From contig RXIC02000479.1 of the NCBI GenBank assembly GCA_003952965.2, forward strand, positions 62,001 through 126,000: DNA of 64,000 nucleotides. Reading direction: 5' to 3'. The notes below the pieces were generated by a model. That model saw only the letters and a list, made by a program, of their open reading frames with translations, was not told the DNA's origin and made no database searches. Positions 12,559-26,045 of this stretch are shown in pieces (the first letter of the stretch is position 1; each line of letters begins with the position of its first letter). A program made the translations under genes and the position numbers. Source of the DNA: Morella rubra (lineage: Eukaryota; Streptophyta; Magnoliopsida; Fagales; Myricaceae).

Positions 12559-15191
12559 ACTGGGCTGTAGTCTGGGACTGAATGGTCAGGGTTAAGTCAG
12601 ATCGTTATGTTCGGCCAGAAGGCCAAATTTTGATGGGTCTAGCCCGGAGTTACATCCGGACAGCAATGATTCTGATCCAAGTCCATTTTAGTTCTCTGTT
12701 GCCAACAAACATTGCTTGGGTTGATAGCCCGTTGGGTTGGAAACGGGCGTTTTACCAACGAAGCCCGTTGGGCTCTCGGTCCATTGAGTTTTTAACTTTG
12801 AAACCAAACCTCAAATACCCGATTCAAGACTAATCCGCACCACATGACAATAAGTAATTTCAAAAGGGCAAAAGATTTCGGCAAGGATTATTTTAAAATT
12901 AGTCAATGACATTAAATATATTTTAGAAATACTCCATCGGTTTTTAATTTTAAAAATTATGTTTGGCGAGAAAAAGAAAATTATAGGACTTGCACAAAAG
13001 GTCAACTGGAACGAAAATCGATCAATATTCTCCAGACAGATAAGAAAACATGTGCGTTATTATTACGAAACAAATATATATATATATAGCATCATCATGT
13101 CACGGGTCACTAAAAACTCGAATATATATATCCCCCCTTGCTTTTCAAATTGACTGATCAGATTCTAAACATATGGTCTATATGAGCCCAGCAAGACCAA
13201 TGCATGCATACATAGATACTATATATATATAGACCATTGCAGAAGGTGGAAATACTGTGGGCTTACACCGCGCGCCCATAGTCGAGCATTTGAAAAAAAT
13301 TAAAGAAACGACGAAGAAAATGAAATCAATTTTTTTTTTTTTTTGTGGTGGTTTTACCGTTCAAGTGGTAGAAACAGGCAATATATGTCCTTCTAGGTGC
13401 TCACATAAGCTGTGAATTATAGGTACGCTTTGTATATAACTTTTCTCAAAGGTCGTTGCCCTGCATGAGATCAAGTCTATACGCATACTATCTATATCGA
13501 TACGTAATTTTTAGTTACAGTTTGTACCTTTTCACTTTACAGTAAGTCACGAGAAGATGATCATATATATGATGGAGATTAGGTCATGATAAGTACATTT
13601 TAACAGCAGCCTCTCCCGGCGCCCCCCTGATGCAATTCCACAGATTGCTAGATCTGACGACGACCCCTGTAATTTCACTAATTATACATGCCTAGCTTGT
13701 TAATTTATAGGTATTTTGATGATCAGTTTTCTGTTTTGGGTTTTGTGTACCTTTTCAATTGCTTTTTCTGTGGGCATATTTCAGTTTTTTGCCTTGCTCG
13801 TGTACGTAGAGGTCATGACCAAGAATAATTGTAATGTCCATTAATTACAATTATTATTTCTGTTCCCTTGAATTGCATGGTTAAATCTCATGACGACCTC
13901 GTCGTCTGCTTTCAATTGGGTTACGTAATTTCTTTTCGGAAGTCAATGTTTGTGGCGTGCATCTATACGTACTTTGATCCCGTAATATGCAAGTCTAGTG
14001 ATGGGAAGCAGCTAGTTCTTCGCAGATGAATTATTTCTGTGTCTCGTTTGCAAATTGTTAGTGGGGACTCGAAAGTCAATGCTGCTTACACTGTCGCTTG
14101 CAGCTTTTTGTGCTAGCTTGTTTCGAGCTGTGCATGCGTGAGCTAGGGCTACGCATAGCCATACCCCCAGAGAGAAGGAGAGCAGACCTAAATGTACGTA
14201 CGTACATATGTTCTTCACACTTAAAGGTAGCGACTAGCAGTCGGCTTCAGCTCTTTTGTAGCTTTTGAAATTAATAACAATATTGGAAAGGTGATAATTA
14301 ATTAAATATATCTTTGATGAACTGAAGCACATGTAATGCGTGGTTTGACAAATAGAATAACCGCTCATGCAATTAATAAACAATTATAACATTATCCCAA
14401 ATATTTCCCATACTATATAAAACAAATTTTTTAGAGATTCTAACTATAAAGTCTTCAATTCCATCCTTTTCAACTTGTTCTAATGAAATGAAAGCTATTC
14501 ATGAAATTGGGATATTCGTGTAGTTGCTTTTGAGGTTATAACTAATCATCGATGATATCCAAACCCTTCACTCATTAGAAGAAAAAAAAAACCTTTAGAT
14601 TGATGAGATCTTATGAAAAGTTCAGTATACCTTCATTGTATTTTTAGCTTTTTTTGGGTAAACCCTTCTTCTAGTGAAGCTATATGTGGACCACACTAAC
14701 AAGCTGGAAGACGCATGGTATTTTGTTTAACAAAATACTGTTATCTAAAAACCCAATTTAAATGAGTCAAATGTGAGGTTTAAAATTTCGTACTGTTAAT
14801 TTCAAGACAGAAGTTAAAGGAAATCTATTTCATCGAAGAGACTCCAGTACTTATTCAAGTATAAATTCTCTTAATTATGCATGGGTAAAAGGTAGTGCAT
14901 TGTTTTCAATCTGCTTACATTAGTGAATGTTTATAGTCAATAAGGTACGTCACATGCTGATTTCATTGAAGGCACTTTAAGCTGCTAAATATGAGAAACC
15001 AGAAGATTTTTGAGTGATGGAACCCGTTTATTATATTTCTCAACATAGCTTACGTCCCGAAAAGATTAATAGTTCAAACTCTTACATGTAGCCTTCTGAA
15101 AGAACCTAGAAAAAGTACAGAAGAAGAAAGATACAGAGCAGTTATGGGCCATGGCACATAAGTGCAAACTGATAACTTAGCCTTAATTGCT
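12559..15191. other. Intergenic spacer
   Basis: AT-rich sequence without supportable genes. It includes (TA)n runs near 13076-13087 and 13221-13230, a poly-T run near 13331-13344, and the short palindrome ATGTACGTACGTACAT near 14192. I looked for known plant microRNA sequences here and saw none. Confidence 0.5.
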
Positions 15192-16073
15192 CTACTGCAA
15201 AAGTAAACTCCTAATTAAAGCAGCCTGGGCAGTGTCAGTGGTCGCCAAAAGCTCAGACAGCCGCCCACTTAGATCATCAACCTCTCTATGCAAGCTTCTA
15301 ATATAGTTGCAGGTCTCCTGCAGGACCTTAGCAGCTGAAACCTGCACACATTATTCAATGCTTAATTAATTAGTTAATTGCGTACAGTACTTTATCACTT
15401 TTAAGTAGAAGAACAAAATTGCATACATTGGAATGCGGCAAATCACTCACACACAGACAATAGGAAGCAGCAAGAGCACAGTCGCACACTCGATTTGATC
15501 ACCAGTTTAAGGGAACCTCGAACACTTCCAAGCGTAACATGCAAAATATATACCACTAGTAGTTGTCCTGGGATCAAGTGCCAACTTCAACTACGGATGG
15601 TTTGAGCTAAACCTCTTCTTCAGATCTAATTGACAACTTCTAGTGCTTATATAGAACATTTTAAGTTGCTTCAAAGTATCTGTCCTAACCAAAACCAGTT
15701 AGTACTGGTTTTGTTTTCCGGAGAGCATCGATCGACAAGCGATCGAGGTTGAGTAGTACTTTTAGATGCTAATAATGTAAAGATGTTAAATGAATAGGCT
15801 AAAGGAGACCGAACCCAATCCACAGCTAACAATTAGCAAACTTGAAGTGTAATGTCATGACCTATACCTGATAACTTTATAGGTAGAGTTCGAAATTTAG
15901 TCAAGTATATGGGCAGGCAAAAAATGAAAAACTGATGAAAATACCTTGTCAGATCGTCTCTCACGAATCTCAGGAAGAAGCTGTTGCAACTTGGAAACAA
16001 GATCATTGATCTGATCTTCGGTGATCCTTGAATTAACACCTGATTGCCTAGACCGAGATCTTCTGCTAGACAT
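15192..16073 (-). CDS. PRE-type atypical bHLH regulator
   Basis: Exons 16073-15945 (43 codons) and 15341-15192 (49 codons plus stop) join across a 603-bp intron to give a 92-residue protein, the usual size for the PACLOBUTRAZOL RESISTANCE / BANQUO / TMO7 family. Helix 1 ([20 protein letters not shown]), loop (RERRSDK) and helix 2 ([20 protein letters not shown]) are intact, and the intron falls at the loop/helix 2 border. There is no basic DNA-binding region. Family members act by binding and neutralising HLH inhibitors, promoting cell elongation downstream of brassinosteroid, gibberellin and auxin. Sequence resembles PRE3/TMO7 (At1g74500) most. The stop codon is TAG at 15194-15192. A related but diverged copy lies at 51554-52442 on the other strand. 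Confidence 0.93.
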
Positions 16074-16267
16074 GTTGATTATAGTACGCGACAAGAATGC
16101 GAACGAAGATGTGAGAAGAAGTTGAAGAGAAGGAAATGGGAACTGATCAAGTAGACAAACGACACAGAGATATGAGTATCAGAAAGACAAGACGAGGTAG
16201 GACTTCAAAAAGAAATGATGAAATGTCAGACACAAGTTATGGAGAAAGAGTGGTGCTTTAAAGATGG

Positions 16268-16386
16268 GGTATAGAGAGAGAGAGAGAGAGCTAGGGAGGT
16301 GCACAAGAACACAGGTAGTGGGTGTTGGGGAGTGGGGAAGACAATTGCATGGGAGAAAGAAGTGGGCTAAGCCTCTATTTAAATAG
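16268..16386 (-). promoter_or_regulatory. Probable TATA box and GA-rich leader of the PRE gene
   Basis: On the minus strand CCTATTTAAATAG (16386-16374) is a good TATA-type element. It would place transcription start near 16345 and give a leader of about 270 bases. The leader holds a (GA)n run at 16271-16290. Positions are estimates from motif spacing. Confidence 0.5.
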
Positions 16387-16807
16387 GATTTAGAGGGAGA
16401 GGGAGAGAGAGAGAGTCCATTAAAGATCAAACCGAACTTGGGAAAACGCAGTGGGACGACAGTATGGCGTATCTCTAGAAACTTGATTCTCTCTCTATGT
16501 GTCATGTATTCGCGTGTCAGACCCAGCACGCAATATCACGTTATTTTATTATTCCTAACAATGGTAAATTGTTTTCTTCTGAGCTCTTAAGAATTAACCA
16601 TTTTCTTTATACTCCATTCTGATTGGGAAAACAGAAAAAATTATACAAGAAAAACTTGATTACAGCTTCACTCCGCGCTTGCAAACTATGTGCCTGTGAG
16701 GAATAGCCAAATTGCTTGAGAGGCCGGGTGGTTTGTTTTGTTTCTTTGACTAGTCAAGCCTAACACCCCATGTTCTACCCAATTACCCTTAGCTAGATGC
16801 AAGACAT

Positions 16808-16817
16808 GCCACGTGGC
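16808..16817. promoter_or_regulatory. Palindromic G-box upstream of the first PRE gene
   Basis: GCCACGTGGC is a perfect 10-base G-box palindrome about 735 bases upstream of the PRE start codon. G-boxes are bound by PIF- and BZR1-type factors, which are known regulators of PRE genes. Its use here is inference. Confidence 0.5.
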
Positions 16818-19800
16818 CTCACAAGGCCCAAGCGTTGCACCGACCTGTCTTGCGCTTTTTCCTCTCTCTCTCTCTCGCCCCTTTTCAGTCATAAATGGCA
16901 TTATCCTTACGGGTTTTACAAAGTCATTATTCATGCTTTATATGTATTACTTAATTAATAGGTGATATTTAACAAAACAAAACAGGCACTTAGATTTCAC
17001 ATCAATTAAACGCAGAGCAAAATTATTCTTCTTATAAATAATACGGACAGTACAGCTTTTAAACTCTTGGATTTGCTTCTAAGACCTTCCCCTCCATTAT
17101 TTTTCGGTGAATTATAGTTGAGATTCATAAAATCAGAAGTCCCACGAGACCATTAACAGAGTAGAACGACGACATATTCTATATGTCCAACATAAAGTTC
17201 CGGGCCACTCATGACAATGCATAGAGCGCTAGATATTTATATATATATTTACCTATCGGGTTGTTTCTATCAATGACCGATGCAAGACGGACATACCTAA
17301 GATACCTAAAAAAAATTCATATATGCAGATGTAATACTCAAAACGCTTAATACATATAATATTTAATTGAATTTGGAATGAAGTACATAACAGATCTTGA
17401 AACTTAAGTTAATAAGAAATGATAGTTTTTATTAGTTAAATTATATAAACAAAATTTGTGTATCTCGAGGGCCGGATAAAATGGATGGAATTACTTTGGC
17501 TGTCTCGTTTAGACGTCCATAGTCTTGAAACCTTTCACTGATCATCCACGGGACAATCATTCATGAGCGAATTGATTACAAAATGAAAAATGAACTCTCT
17601 GGCGCCGCGCCCTAATTCAGAACCGAATTTCACTTTGCAGCCATGTAAGCTCATGATGAAGCTTCAAGAGCTCGCTAGCGAGCTTCCCGAAAAGGGAAGT
17701 AACTTTAGATTTATGTTTTACTGTTCAGTATAATTCACCTCAATGATTGAATTTCTACGTTGTTGTGGCTGCATGCATTCAGTGACAGAAACTCTGCTAA
17801 AGGTCTGATTAGGTCTATGATGACAATTTGGCTGCTACTGTAGGCTCTGCATATATATAGTTTAATGCTTGAGTTTACAAGAGGTAAGTTTACTTATCTA
17901 TTTCTGCAATCTGATTGGCATAGAAGAGGGCGCACATGATTCTTAATTGTCTTCTCTTGTGCCGACCTGTTGATCTCTATGCTTGTGAATTTAAAATCCT
18001 CCCAATACCTTTTAGAATAATAGTAACCAAATGATGTTATTCGACTGTCTTCTGTAGATGGGAATCTTAACTTATGGTTTAGTGATTGAGAATTAACTAA
18101 AACAGGCAACTAGCGCCAATATTAACGTGGGATTCAGAAACAATAATCCTATATATATGTCAAATTAATTTTTCCGGGGATCGACAACCTGAACACAATT
18201 TTCTACCATACGACGTGCTAATTGTGGCCTCTCAATACATTGGAAGAGTACCCCGGGAGTCTCACTAGTGCACAATAGAGCCAAAGTCGCTTTTTTAAAA
18301 AAGTGCAATGAAATCATGATTATATAATCGAAGAGGTGACATGGCAAATTATCAAATTCCATTAAGAGGGTTTGAACCACGTCATTGGGCCATCTCATCA
18401 CTTACAAAGTTCTAATTATAGTTGACTAACATAATTAATTAACGTCTTAATTATAATTTTCTTCAAGAAATGAGTTCCCAACTTGGATCCAAGTTGCGTG
18501 CATTAGGAGTAAGTTTTTGACCAAAAAGTACTTTAACCGTGTTCAAAAGATAGGAGAAATATATATAGCTTGGCTCATGTCAGGCGCAGATTCCTCGATC
18601 GGTTACGACCTATTAGAGTTGCTTTTAATAAGTACCACAATTAATCATTCGTTTAATCAAGTTGATCTTCACATTTGATCACTTGGCCCTCCAGTACCGG
18701 GCATGCAAAAACAGAATATTTTAGAAGTCTTTGGCAATAGCGTTCCCCTTTGGGCTTTGACTAATAAGTTAGTTTCAAAAGAAATAATTTGTTTTTTTCC
18801 TGGATCAAAAAGCTTGAATCAGCTAGTTTCTAATACACAAACATATATATTTGTTAAACATAGAAGACACTTCGTGCCACGAATCTTTGACTCCCCCCTT
18901 ATAGCAGATCAAATGAGCTAGCCTAAACTGCTTAATAATTAATAAAATATATATAGAAAAGAGAGATATCAGTTTGGCTATCATGGCCTGTCATGTTCAC
19001 ATTCAAATATTATTTATATATTTACATTGGTAAGGAAAAGATAATCCCTTGGGAAAAAAAAGGCGTCAGAGTGTGTTGTTCATGTTCTACGTGTCTAAAT
19101 CCAGCTGAACACATGCATCATCTTAATTTAAAGGCACAGTTGAAGCTAGCCCTGAACATCGGCACCATATCGGAAATCTTTTGGTTTTTCCCCCTGAGTG
19201 GATATAGACAATCCGACCCACGATCTGAATCAATGTTCTATCAAAGCTGCAAAATTTCCTCAAGGGCATTTACAGAAAGTACTCCTCATGAATTTCCCTT
19301 AGATACTTCACACAGCTCTGCCAATCAAGATAAAAAGCTGATCATACAAGCTCTAATCAGACAGTCGTGTGCATGAGGCACCAACAAATTTCCAATATAA
19401 ATAATTGGAAGATCGAACAGAGTACAGTAATGATATGCTTGATTCTAGCTAGCTAAGATGTTTAATAGCATGGTGGGGATTTGACCGCGCTGACGGAGTA
19501 CTTGCTCAGCGTGCATCTCGGGGCACATGAGCTTGATCCGATGGCCAGCGAGGACTGTGCTCGAAGTCACGAGGAACCCATATTTGTTTATTTTCCCTTC
19601 AAATCAAGTTGGCGCTGTTCTCTTCGGACTCTCTTGCAAGAGACTTTTGGGACTCCAAGAAAGATACATTGTGATCTTCTTAGCTTACGATCTGTCCTAA
19701 AACTTAATATTATAAGCATGCAAGTTATTTTCGTCTTTTGTTTCATGCATTCTATAATCCTCGAATCCGCAGATATTATAAGATATATATATATAAGTAT

Positions 19801-21105
19801 CTTCCTACGTCGGTGGAGGAGAACCTAAAAGGGAGATCGGCTAAAATAAGGCTATTAACTGCCAACGTTAACTGACTGAACACCGACCAAATACGGACGG
19901 TTGTTTAATAAAAGCAAGCATGTGTGATTTTGTAACGCGAGTATCCTAAGCCAAAGCACAACTTTACTTGTGCAGATAGGTCTTGGTTAACCGACAAGAC
20001 CATCAATATTATCGAAACTTAATTACGACGTAAATTAAACAGGCCGGCATTGAAGATGTGAATGTACATTTTACGTATAGCACTTATCCCATAATTTGAA
20101 GAACATAATGAACAGACGTTGTAACCTCATCAAATGTAAGCACCATATAATCTGAGCTTTCTACTTGCATACTGTAAAGGGAGCTCTAAAGGAGTACTAT
20201 GATCGATCAACTTTTAATTTGCCTGGTCTTCACGTTCAACACTGAATCAAAGTTAAACAGAACAGGGTTGGAAATTAATTAATGATAAAGCATTTGCCAT
20301 CAACCACCTCCGTACAGCTTCTTGAATAAAAAGGGTTCAGCTACTAATTGTCATTGATATACGATCATATATTCTTAGGCTTTGGGTAAGAGAGTTTAGT
20401 GAATGGACTCTTTTGATTTCGTAAAATACATGGGTACATAAAACACTTCATTTTATTTGAAAATCTAGAATTTTTCCCAAATTTCTGATGTCTCTTTTTC
20501 TTTTTTATGGTTATTGACATATTAATTAGGTTGTGGGTCTGAGAACGTTAACATGCAAATAGAATATTATAGGGGCAAGCTATAGGCTATAGCCTACAGC
20601 ATTACTAGATAGTCTAGATTACAGGGAGATTGGCATGCAAGCATGATTTGACGGTTGGAGGAGTTAAAAGCAGCATAGAACCAAGAGTTGAAAAAACAGT
20701 ACACGTGTAGGACTTAAAAGCAGCATCTTCTCGGCCTTCTATACGTCGAGGCAAGAAAACCGTATGCGTTATATCTCAAATACGACCACATGGTTGGGAT
20801 CGATGAAAATTTTATGTTTGCAAACACGAAGCACTAATTGATGATTCCAGCGATTAAATTGGACCAGGTGAAGCGACAAGGTTCTAGGGTATGACTGGTG
20901 TGATTACTCTTCGCATCTTTTTTTTTTTCGTTTTATTTTTTTCAATATCCTAATTACTGTAACACTGTTAGTTTTCTGTGCAACTTAATTAGTACCTCCT
21001 AAGGACGCGTGCTTTAGATAAAAAAAATATATCGAGTTTTGTAAGTGCGAGTCTTGCGGTGGTCTTATCTTTTTCCTTGCTTTCTTTCTCTTAATTTTAT
21101 TGGTT
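16818..21105. other. Gene-poor spacer
   Basis: Short open frames (for example 18993-19376 and 19481-19828) show no family features. Around 19480-19580 the sequence is less AT-rich than its surroundings, but I cannot assign it. A palindromic stretch (TAGGCTATAGCCTA) lies near 20583-20596. No RNA gene was recognised. Confidence 0.5.
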
Positions 21106-21609
21106 CAAAGGTACGTAACAACGTTTTTATAATAATTAACCCTTCAAATTAATTAAGCTTGATGAAAGTCATCCGTGGTATTAATTCTTTTGTCTTTTGT
21201 TTTTGGGCGCACAACTTTCTTTTGGTAGCCCAGCAGAGACGTGATTGATCATCTCTGATTTTGCTTTCTGTACTTAATTAATGATCAGCAAAATATACAC
21301 TGATCTTTTTGTTTCCTTAATTAGATAGGAAATTAATGTACTTAGTTAACTGATTAACTTTGTAAAAGGTCTCTTATACTTATTTGAATATATACTAATC
21401 TTACTTGAGGGATAAAAGAAAATACATCGATCAAGTTAATTATATATGATCTGATATTCTCACTCTGTTTGTTCATAAAACGCAAGTGGTTTGCAGAAAG
21501 AAGTTAAGAAAAACTGATCAAAATAACCATGGCCCGTATACATGAGTGGTTGAGAAGATTGGTAATTTGTAATACATATTCAAAAAAAAAAATTAACCAC
21601 CGAAAGAGC

Positions 21610-22502
21610 TACTCGACCAGTTAAGCCTTCCCGTAAAGTAGTCTCTCTTTGAATTAAGTGGATACACCTGTTTTGATTCTTTATCTATGTGTGCGGTTAA
21701 ATTAAGGTCTCATTAACCAGAGTGTAGCTCAAACCCGCACTCAAACAGACGAAATTTATTTACCATACCACTGCAAATTTTTTGTCCGACATTCTAACCG
21801 ACTTTCTGCCATTGATTTTGACAAAACTTTCATTGTCATATATATATAAAAGCAGGCAGTCTAATGTACTGCTGATTGGCTCTCCTAAATCTCGTATTAA
21901 CATGGCTTCCCATACGAGGAAACAATATATCTGCTTGCCTAGCTAGTGCATAGGCACAACTGGCCTATAATTAATCAAACACCAGAAAAATAAAATAATG
22001 TTCTTCTACAAAAAACTATTGATCACAAATAGTTTAAAGCGTGATCCCGAACGTTCCATTCGTTCAGTATTATAGGGATCTCAAACAACCATTCCAGTAA
22101 CAGGGCTAATTAAAATTTGCAGCAAGTTGCAATTCTAAAAGTGCAAGTCGACAGTAAGCTCGCTCTGGCAATCCAACTCGACTGGTTTAATTCTCGGATA
22201 TATCGATCTCATGTTCCAACGCGATTCGTTGAAGGGTTAGCGACAGGCGACAGCCTTCTTCAATGACTCTTACATGGAAACATTCATCTCCCCTAGATTA
22301 TGACATGCTATTGTATTGTGCACTTGCAACACAAATGTATGGCAGAGCCGCAGAATATACACGAGAAATACTGATAAAAGAAGTTCAAGTTTCTTAAGAT
22401 ATACCCAGTTGCAACCTGCTGCCGACTCTTTTGTCCCATAAACCAGGCCTTATATGTCAATGGAGAGGGGATACCACTAGGCCAATATTGTTTACTTGAC
22501 AA
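21610..22502. repeat. Near-identical 0.9-kb direct duplication, copy 1
   Basis: These 893 bases recur at 22852-23745. The only difference I find is one missing G (at about 22418) in CAACCTGCTGCCG versus CAACCTGGCTGCCG. The core contains a TATA-like run (21839-21850) and a 14-codon open frame after it (21902-21946), plus an unrecognised minus-strand frame near the right end that the single-base difference disrupts in this copy. The function is unknown; it may be non-coding. Confidence 0.95.
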
Positions 22503-22851
22503 TGCTGTGATTCCCAAACATGTTGACATTTCTAGTTCGTATTCTTGCTGACATTAAGCCCAGGATTGATTCATCTTAGGTTATTTCTGAACATTTCTTT
22601 CATAGGTTATGGCCTTACTTCATAAATATGCAGTAATCTAATTGATGGTGTTGCTCTCATGTGTATCATCGTAGAGCTAGGGTTCAAAGGTACGTAACAA
22701 CGTTTGATGAAAGTCAATTAATAGGTATCAATTTACTTACAGCAAAATATACACTGAACTTAGTTAACTGATTAACTTTGTAATGACTAATCTTACTTCA
22801 TCGATCAAGGATCTGATATTCTCAATCGCACCTGATCAAGATACACATATG
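22503..22851. other. Junction between duplicated cores, made of shortened copies of the outer flanks
   Basis: 22682-22851 follows the flank upstream of copy 1 (21106-21609) in order, but with many AT-rich blocks missing: 170 bases against about 505. 22503-22555 likewise follows the flank downstream of copy 2 (23746-23890) with blocks missing. Shared islands include TTCAAAGGTACGTAACAACG, CAGCAAAATATACACTGA, ACTTAGTTAACTGATTAACT and GATCTGATATTCTCA. Confidence 0.85.
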
Positions 22852-23745
22852 TACTCGACCAGTTAAGCCTTCCCGTAAAGTAGTCTCTCTTTGAATTAAG
22901 TGGATACACCTGTTTTGATTCTTTATCTATGTGTGCGGTTAAATTAAGGTCTCATTAACCAGAGTGTAGCTCAAACCCGCACTCAAACAGACGAAATTTA
23001 TTTACCATACCACTGCAAATTTTTTGTCCGACATTCTAACCGACTTTCTGCCATTGATTTTGACAAAACTTTCATTGTCATATATATATAAAAGCAGGCA
23101 GTCTAATGTACTGCTGATTGGCTCTCCTAAATCTCGTATTAACATGGCTTCCCATACGAGGAAACAATATATCTGCTTGCCTAGCTAGTGCATAGGCACA
23201 ACTGGCCTATAATTAATCAAACACCAGAAAAATAAAATAATGTTCTTCTACAAAAAACTATTGATCACAAATAGTTTAAAGCGTGATCCCGAACGTTCCA
23301 TTCGTTCAGTATTATAGGGATCTCAAACAACCATTCCAGTAACAGGGCTAATTAAAATTTGCAGCAAGTTGCAATTCTAAAAGTGCAAGTCGACAGTAAG
23401 CTCGCTCTGGCAATCCAACTCGACTGGTTTAATTCTCGGATATATCGATCTCATGTTCCAACGCGATTCGTTGAAGGGTTAGCGACAGGCGACAGCCTTC
23501 TTCAATGACTCTTACATGGAAACATTCATCTCCCCTAGATTATGACATGCTATTGTATTGTGCACTTGCAACACAAATGTATGGCAGAGCCGCAGAATAT
23601 ACACGAGAAATACTGATAAAAGAAGTTCAAGTTTCTTAAGATATACCCAGTTGCAACCTGGCTGCCGACTCTTTTGTCCCATAAACCAGGCCTTATATGT
23701 CAATGGAGAGGGGATACCACTAGGCCAATATTGTTTACTTGACAA
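22852..23745. repeat. Near-identical 0.9-kb direct duplication, copy 2
   Basis: Second copy of 21610-22502, 894 bases. A minus-strand frame of 81 codons (23757-23512) includes QYWPSGIPSPLTYKAWFMGQ; I do not recognise it, and it is broken by one base in copy 1. See copy 1 for content. Confidence 0.95.
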
Positions 23746-26009
23746 TTTTTTATTCATTTTTTACTAAATAATTGCTGTGATTCCATATTTTGAAGATTTA
23801 TTAGCTGTCCTTTTAAACATGCATTGACCATTTCTAGCGTTTAATTACCTTATATATCTGTATTATTAGACTTGCTGACATGACAAGTAAGCTGAGGTGA
23901 AGTATATATATATATGATGAAGCCAGATTTATCTGATTTATTACAAGATTCATTGGGCAAGGAGATCTAAGAGAACTAGGTCAGAGACCCAGTGCTGATA
24001 CCAGGGAGCCTTCCTTTTGTCTCAAAATGATGAGCTCATTCTCATTCTGTGCTGCACACGAAATGGCTAATTGGATGTCAGTGGGAGCAGGTCCCTCATG
24101 TGCTTTTTGGGCCAATAGAACATGGCCTACAGGCGAGGAAATTTTTGGAAATCTGCCCATAGATCCACGTTGAGACTTTTTACCATTGTGCCTCATTTAA
24201 TTGTATAGGACCTCACCTGGTTGGGTTTGTAAATGAGCTGAAAAATCCTATCCCATCAAAATATATATACATTCATTTCTCAAACTCTCATCTCTGATCT
24301 TCCTTACACCTCGATTCTTGTCACCAAAATTTATATGTATAAAAATAGGTATGGATGTACTTCTATGAGACCACAAAATTTTATTTCCATTTCCTTTAGT
24401 TAACAAAATTATGTCTTTTCTTTTGCTATTCTCTTTAATTTCTCGGCCGCAACCTAGAAGCTGGACGAACCTAGCTAATATGAAGGTAGCTGGAAATTTG
24501 GTGACAAATTGCTCCAGCAAGAATAACATGTGAATTTGTACAAGCAGTTTTTTTTTTTTTTTTGGTTCCTTCAACTTTTTATCTCGAATTTCTCTAATAT
24601 TATGGGATAATTAAAGTAGCAGTCGATGGGCCAAGTCCTGATTGTAATCGTTTTGGTTGGATTCCGACTTGGGCCATGTGGGCTTTGGGGCAAATGATAG
24701 ACTATTAGACTGTCTGCTTGAAAAGGTTCGGGACAGGTCATCCTATAATTAGGCCCAGCTCACACGTTGGTCCTCGTACGACTGGTCAACCATGTCCATT
24801 GTCCTTTCATATACACCGAGCAGGCTTGGGCTCCTGCTCAAAGAAAAACAACGTTCGCATGATTTTATATCTATATCCCATAATGCACGGTACTCTTGTG
24901 CCTTCAAAGAAGGAAAAAGAAAATAGATCTGGGCTCACAATCGAAACTAAAGCCCAAAATAGATTTCGGATTCGTAATAAGGCCCATAAAAACAGTAATT
25001 GAGGTCATTTTAAGAAAATGAAATTAAATACTAATTTAATAGAAAAATATTTGAGTACGCCAATAGGTCCATTCCTTTGCAATGGCAGTCTAATGTAATT
25101 TTGGATAAAAAATACTTTTGCATATATTGTTCCAATTTACCGTACGTTTCTTTACCATGGAGTTATATATTATTAGTGCAGTACTGCGCCATCAACATTT
25201 GCATAAAATCAGCTCGAGATTCCTATACATACAGGAAGCCCCATTATGCTTTATAGTAATCGATGAATTAAAAAATAAAATAAAAAACTACTTTCCACTA
25301 CTTTGTAAAAGTGCAAAAATATTATATTTTAAATTCAGAAAAGTAGCTAGGGTTGAACCCAACTTCGCTTTCCAAAAACGTACGTACAGTTCTGGAACCT
25401 GGGTATAGTGAGGAGCACCAGAAGGGAAAGTTAGGTAGATTAATTGATCAGATAGTAGAAGAACCATCTTGACGTTTCTTCTCATGATGCTCTTAAAATC
25501 AAAATGGACGGTTTAATATCCCCTCTCCCACTAGCAATTTCTAGTGCTGAATGCTTTCTTTTTATAGATGCTTGAATACAACCTTTTGTGTGATTTGAAA
25601 AAGTACCTTTTCATCGGACAGCAAATCGCATCAGTAGTGACCTAATTCCATTCGAAAACTTACTGGCTTGCATGTAAAGGGCATGCGCAAATATGTCTGG
25701 ATTGCGTAGACTGATGAGTAGAGAATGGAAAGGAAAACGTCAAAAGTAATTGAGGAGTTAATTTATAAATTCTTTGCGAATCTCAGATCAGGATGCACTA
25801 GCTAGGTCTGGAAAAGCATATATATTTGCGCGGAGTTGGTACGTATTCTTAAGGATAGAGCGGAGGAAAGCATAATGAGCTCGTTCATTATTCATGTTCT
25901 CTGGCTGCTTCTAATTATTAAGTTTCGTCAAAAAAATGAAAACTGATCTTTTGGGACGAAATTGGTGTTTACCATTCATTAAATTATGATCAACCTTAAG
26001 ATATCTCCC

Positions 26010-26045
26010 ATGCATTCTTAGGGTTAGAAAACCCTAAGAATGCAT
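26010..26045. repeat. Perfect 16-bp inverted repeat with 4-base loop
   Basis: Arms ATGCATTCTTAGGGTT (26010-26025) and its exact complement (26030-26045) flank the loop AGAA. The arm includes AACCCTAA, the plant telomere-type word also known as a telo-box. It is too short for a typical plant microRNA precursor. Confidence 0.9.

Noticed and set aside
18993..19376. 127-codon open frame
   Set aside because: No recognisable domain, a composition typical of spacer, and no promoter or splice context.
22308..22529. Small conserved gene in the duplicated core (…YWPSGIPSPLTYKAW…)
   Set aside because: The two copies are disrupted relative to each other by one base and I recognise no family; identity reflects the recent duplication, not selection.
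26010..26045. MicroRNA precursor
   Set aside because: The stem is only 16 bp with a 4-base loop, too short for a plant precursor, and does not match a known family.
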